Shown here in pieces: positions 62,675-64,000 of a stretch of DNA of 64,000 nt; the first letter of the stretch is position 1, and each line of letters starts with the position of its first letter. The translations under genes were made by a program, and so were the position numbers. This DNA is from Salegentibacter maritimus (lineage in GTDB: Bacteria; Bacteroidota; Bacteroidia; Flavobacteriales; Flavobacteriaceae), in assembly GCF_016236915.1 (NCBI RefSeq), contig NZ_JAEHOK010000001.1, positions 186,001 through 250,000 on the forward strand. The letters are read 5' to 3'. The notes under the pieces are model-generated. The model had not been told where the DNA came from. It ran no database searches and saw only the letters and a program-made list of their open reading frames with translations.

Positions 62675-62854
62675 TGTCATCCTGAATTTCTTTTCAGTGC
62701 CTGCCCCGATTTTTATCGGGATCTAATTATATTTTTTTGAATAGGAACTTTTTTTAAAAGCTTTAAAAAACATCATCTTAGACCGTAGCTTCGGGATTAA
62801 TTTCAGGATCTAATATTTTATTTTAAACCACTTAGAAGCTGAAACAAGTTCAGC
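62675..62854. repeat. Repeat-rich gap between hisIE and hisF
   Basis: The 272-bp gap 62654-62925 contains TGTCATCCTGAATTTC (62675-62690), a hairpin CCCGAT/ATCGGG (62705-62710, 62715-62720), and GCTGAAACAAGTTCAGC (62838-62854), itself a palindrome. These belong to the dispersed families noted elsewhere. No gene and no strong terminator is present, so transcription might run through. Confidence 0.6.
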
Positions 62855-62925
62855 TTTACGAAATATAGCAATAATCAAGCTTGTTTCTCTATTCTATCTT
62901 CTATTCTCTTTTTTCTTGCTATTAT

Positions 62926-63681
62926 TTAAAGCCTAACTTCCACGCCATTTCTACGAAGTTCTTCTTTTAAGTCTTTAATTTCAATTTCCTTAAAGTGAAA
63001 AACACTAGCGGCAAGGGCGGCGTCTGCTTTTCCTTTTATAAAAGCATCGGTAAAATGCTGCATAGTTCCCGCACCTCCTGATGCGATTATGGGTATATTT
63101 AAGTCTGAAGATAAAACTGCCAATGCTTTATTGGCGAAACCTTCTTTGGTTCCATCGTTATTCATGGAAGTAAATAGAATTTCTCCTGCTCCGCGTTCTT
63201 CCACTTCTTTTGCCCATTGAAACAAATTTACATCGGTGGGCACTTTTCCGCCTACCAGGTGTACTAACCATTCACCGTTTACCTGTTTGGCGTCAATAGC
63301 CACGGTAATACATTGACTCCCAAATTTAGCAGCAAGCTCGTTAATTAGGTCCGGTTTTTTGAATGCTGAAGAATTTATGGAAACTTTATCGGCTCCATTT
63401 TTAAGCAAAATATCCACGTCTTCTACAGATGAAATTCCACCACCAACGGTAAAGGGAATATTAACTTTTTCGGCAACCCGTCTCACCAAATCGGCCAGGG
63501 TATTTCGTTTTTCTTCCGTAGCCGAAATATCAAGAAAAACCAATTCATCTGCACCAGATTTTGCGTAGATTTCTGCTAGTTCAACCGGATCTCCGGCATC
63601 CCTTAAATCTATAAAATTTACGCCTTTTACGGTTCTTCCGTCTTTAATATCCAGGCAGGGTATAATTCGTTTTGTAAGCAT
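62926..63681 (-). CDS. hisF: Imidazole glycerol phosphate synthase cyclase subunit
   Basis: 251-residue TIM-barrel that makes imidazole-glycerol phosphate and AICAR from PRFAR and ammonia. It starts [22 protein letters not shown] (in part) with the first catalytic Asp; [12 protein letters not shown] carries the second (expected Asp130). [18 protein letters not shown] and [10 protein letters not shown] bind phosphate. The usual partner hisH is not in the window. It follows the hisA gene by 53 bp. Confidence 0.97.
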   Translation of the reverse strand: MLTKRIIPCLDIKDGRTVKGVNFIDLRDAGDPVELAEIYAKSGADELVFLDISATEEKRNTLADLVRRVAEKVNIPFTVGGGISSVEDVDILLKNGADKVSINSSAFKKPDLINELAAKFGSQCITVAIDAKQVNGEWLVHLVGGKVPTDVNLFQWAKEVEERGAGEILFTSMNNDGTKEGFANKALAVLSSDLNIPIIASGGAGTMQHFTDAFIKGKADAALAASVFHFKEIEIKDLKEELRRNGVEVRL

Positions 63682-63734
63682 TGTTTGTATATTAAAGTTC
63701 CTTTCTTTTTTAAGGGAAAGTAACCGGGGTACAT

Positions 63735-64000
63735 TTAATTCTCTAAAATAAACTTCTCCAATTCTTTCATTTGAATACGACCTTCATAAATTGCCTTTCC
63801 AATTATGGTGCCTTCACAACCAAGTTCAGCCAGTTTGGGTAATTCGCTAAAGGTAGAAATTCCTCCTGAAGCTATAAGTTTTAGCTTTTTATCGTCTGAA
63901 GAAGTTTCTTCCAGAATTCTGCGGTACAGTTCAAAAGAAGGACCTTCCAGCATCCCATCTTTAGAGATATCGGTACAAATCACATAGTTTATACCTTCTT
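63735..64000 (-). CDS. hisA: HisA isomerase, 3' part (runs off the window)
   Basis: Phosphoribosylformimino-5-aminoimidazole carboxamide ribotide isomerase, C-terminal about 88 residues. Reading towards the window end, the frame stays open past 63983 ([17 protein letters not shown] is continuous, so the GTG at 63983 is internal). [24 protein letters not shown] and [16 protein letters not shown] match HisA. It is upstream of hisF in the same direction, the usual operon order. Confidence 0.93.
   Translation of the reverse strand, partial: EGINYVICTDISKDGMLEGPSFELYRRILEETSSDDKKLKLIASGGISTFSELPKLAELGCEGTIIGKAIYEGRIQMKELEKFILEN

Noticed and set aside
1-64000. CRISPR arrays, tRNA or rRNA genes, transposases, integrases, prophage genes
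   Set aside because: No regularly spaced direct repeats, no tRNA-like CCA/anticodon structures and no recombinase motifs were noticed. tRNA genes were searched by eye only.

Overview
The window looks like chromosome of a marine-type member of the Flavobacteriaceae (Bacteroidota). The DNA is AT-rich. Bacteroidota-type promoters (-7 element TAnnTTTG, in some cases with TTG about 17-19 bp upstream) precede several genes. There is a C-terminal type IX secretion (T9SS) sorting domain, many SPII lipoproteins of the CSSDDD type, and small families typical of this group (DUF6495, DUF4252, CCC-motif membrane protein). I cannot name the genus; a Salegentibacter/Gramella/Zunongwangia-like genome is a guess. 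No rRNA, tRNA, CRISPR array, transposase, integrase or phage gene was found, so this is mostly core genome with a few accessory loci.

Layout. 0.1-2 kb: DUF6495 gene and the ribosomal operon rpsF-rpsR-rplI. 2.2-13.8 kb: housekeeping (LytTR regulator, priA, DUF2147 and chalcone-isomerase-like exported proteins, YihY membrane protein, nadC, rlmH, rdgB, DEAD-box helicase, SPOUT/SpoU RNA methylase). 14-17.5 kb: two neighbouring CHRD-domain lipoproteins, one with six tandem CHRD domains encoded by 372-nt DNA repeats. 17.7-20.1 kb: a class III-like sirtuin lacking its zinc cysteines, and purB. 20.2-22.3 kb: an ECF sigma/anti-sigma operon with two DUF4252 proteins. 22.4-23.9 kb: an S41 protease lipoprotein. 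23.9-30.6 kb: a vitamin B12 uptake locus. A cobalamin riboswitch governs btuB-btuG (minus strand), with btuF, btuC and btuD diverging on the plus strand.

30.6-41.7 kb: the most interesting region, a five-gene, tightly packed minus-strand operon that resembles the Pel exopolysaccharide system but is reorganised. It runs pelF-like glycosyltransferase, pelG-like membrane protein with an extra N-terminal domain, a GH114 (PelA hydrolase-like) protein, a large polytopic membrane protein, and a 1331-residue lipoprotein. The last joins a polysaccharide-deacetylase-like domain (as in the PelA C-terminus) to a helical-repeat and beta-barrel module (as in PelB). A second GH114/TM1410-type protein diverges from it. 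No recognisable PelC, PelD or PelE is present.

41.7-64 kb: rmuC, thioesterase, BASS-type transporter, DUF423, carB (short form without the C-terminal regulatory domain), rpmH, cardiolipin synthase, lytic transglycosylase, alpha/beta hydrolase, mtaB, OsmC, cysteine desulfurase, a calcium-repeat lipoprotein, an Smr protein, a T9SS cargo protein, and hisIE-hisF-hisA, the last running off the window end.

At least two families of dispersed palindromic repeats sit in the intergenic gaps (one 85-bp pair at 13.8 and 18.5 kb; several GAAACAAGTTCAG/TGACG hairpins), together with strong bidirectional hairpin terminators.
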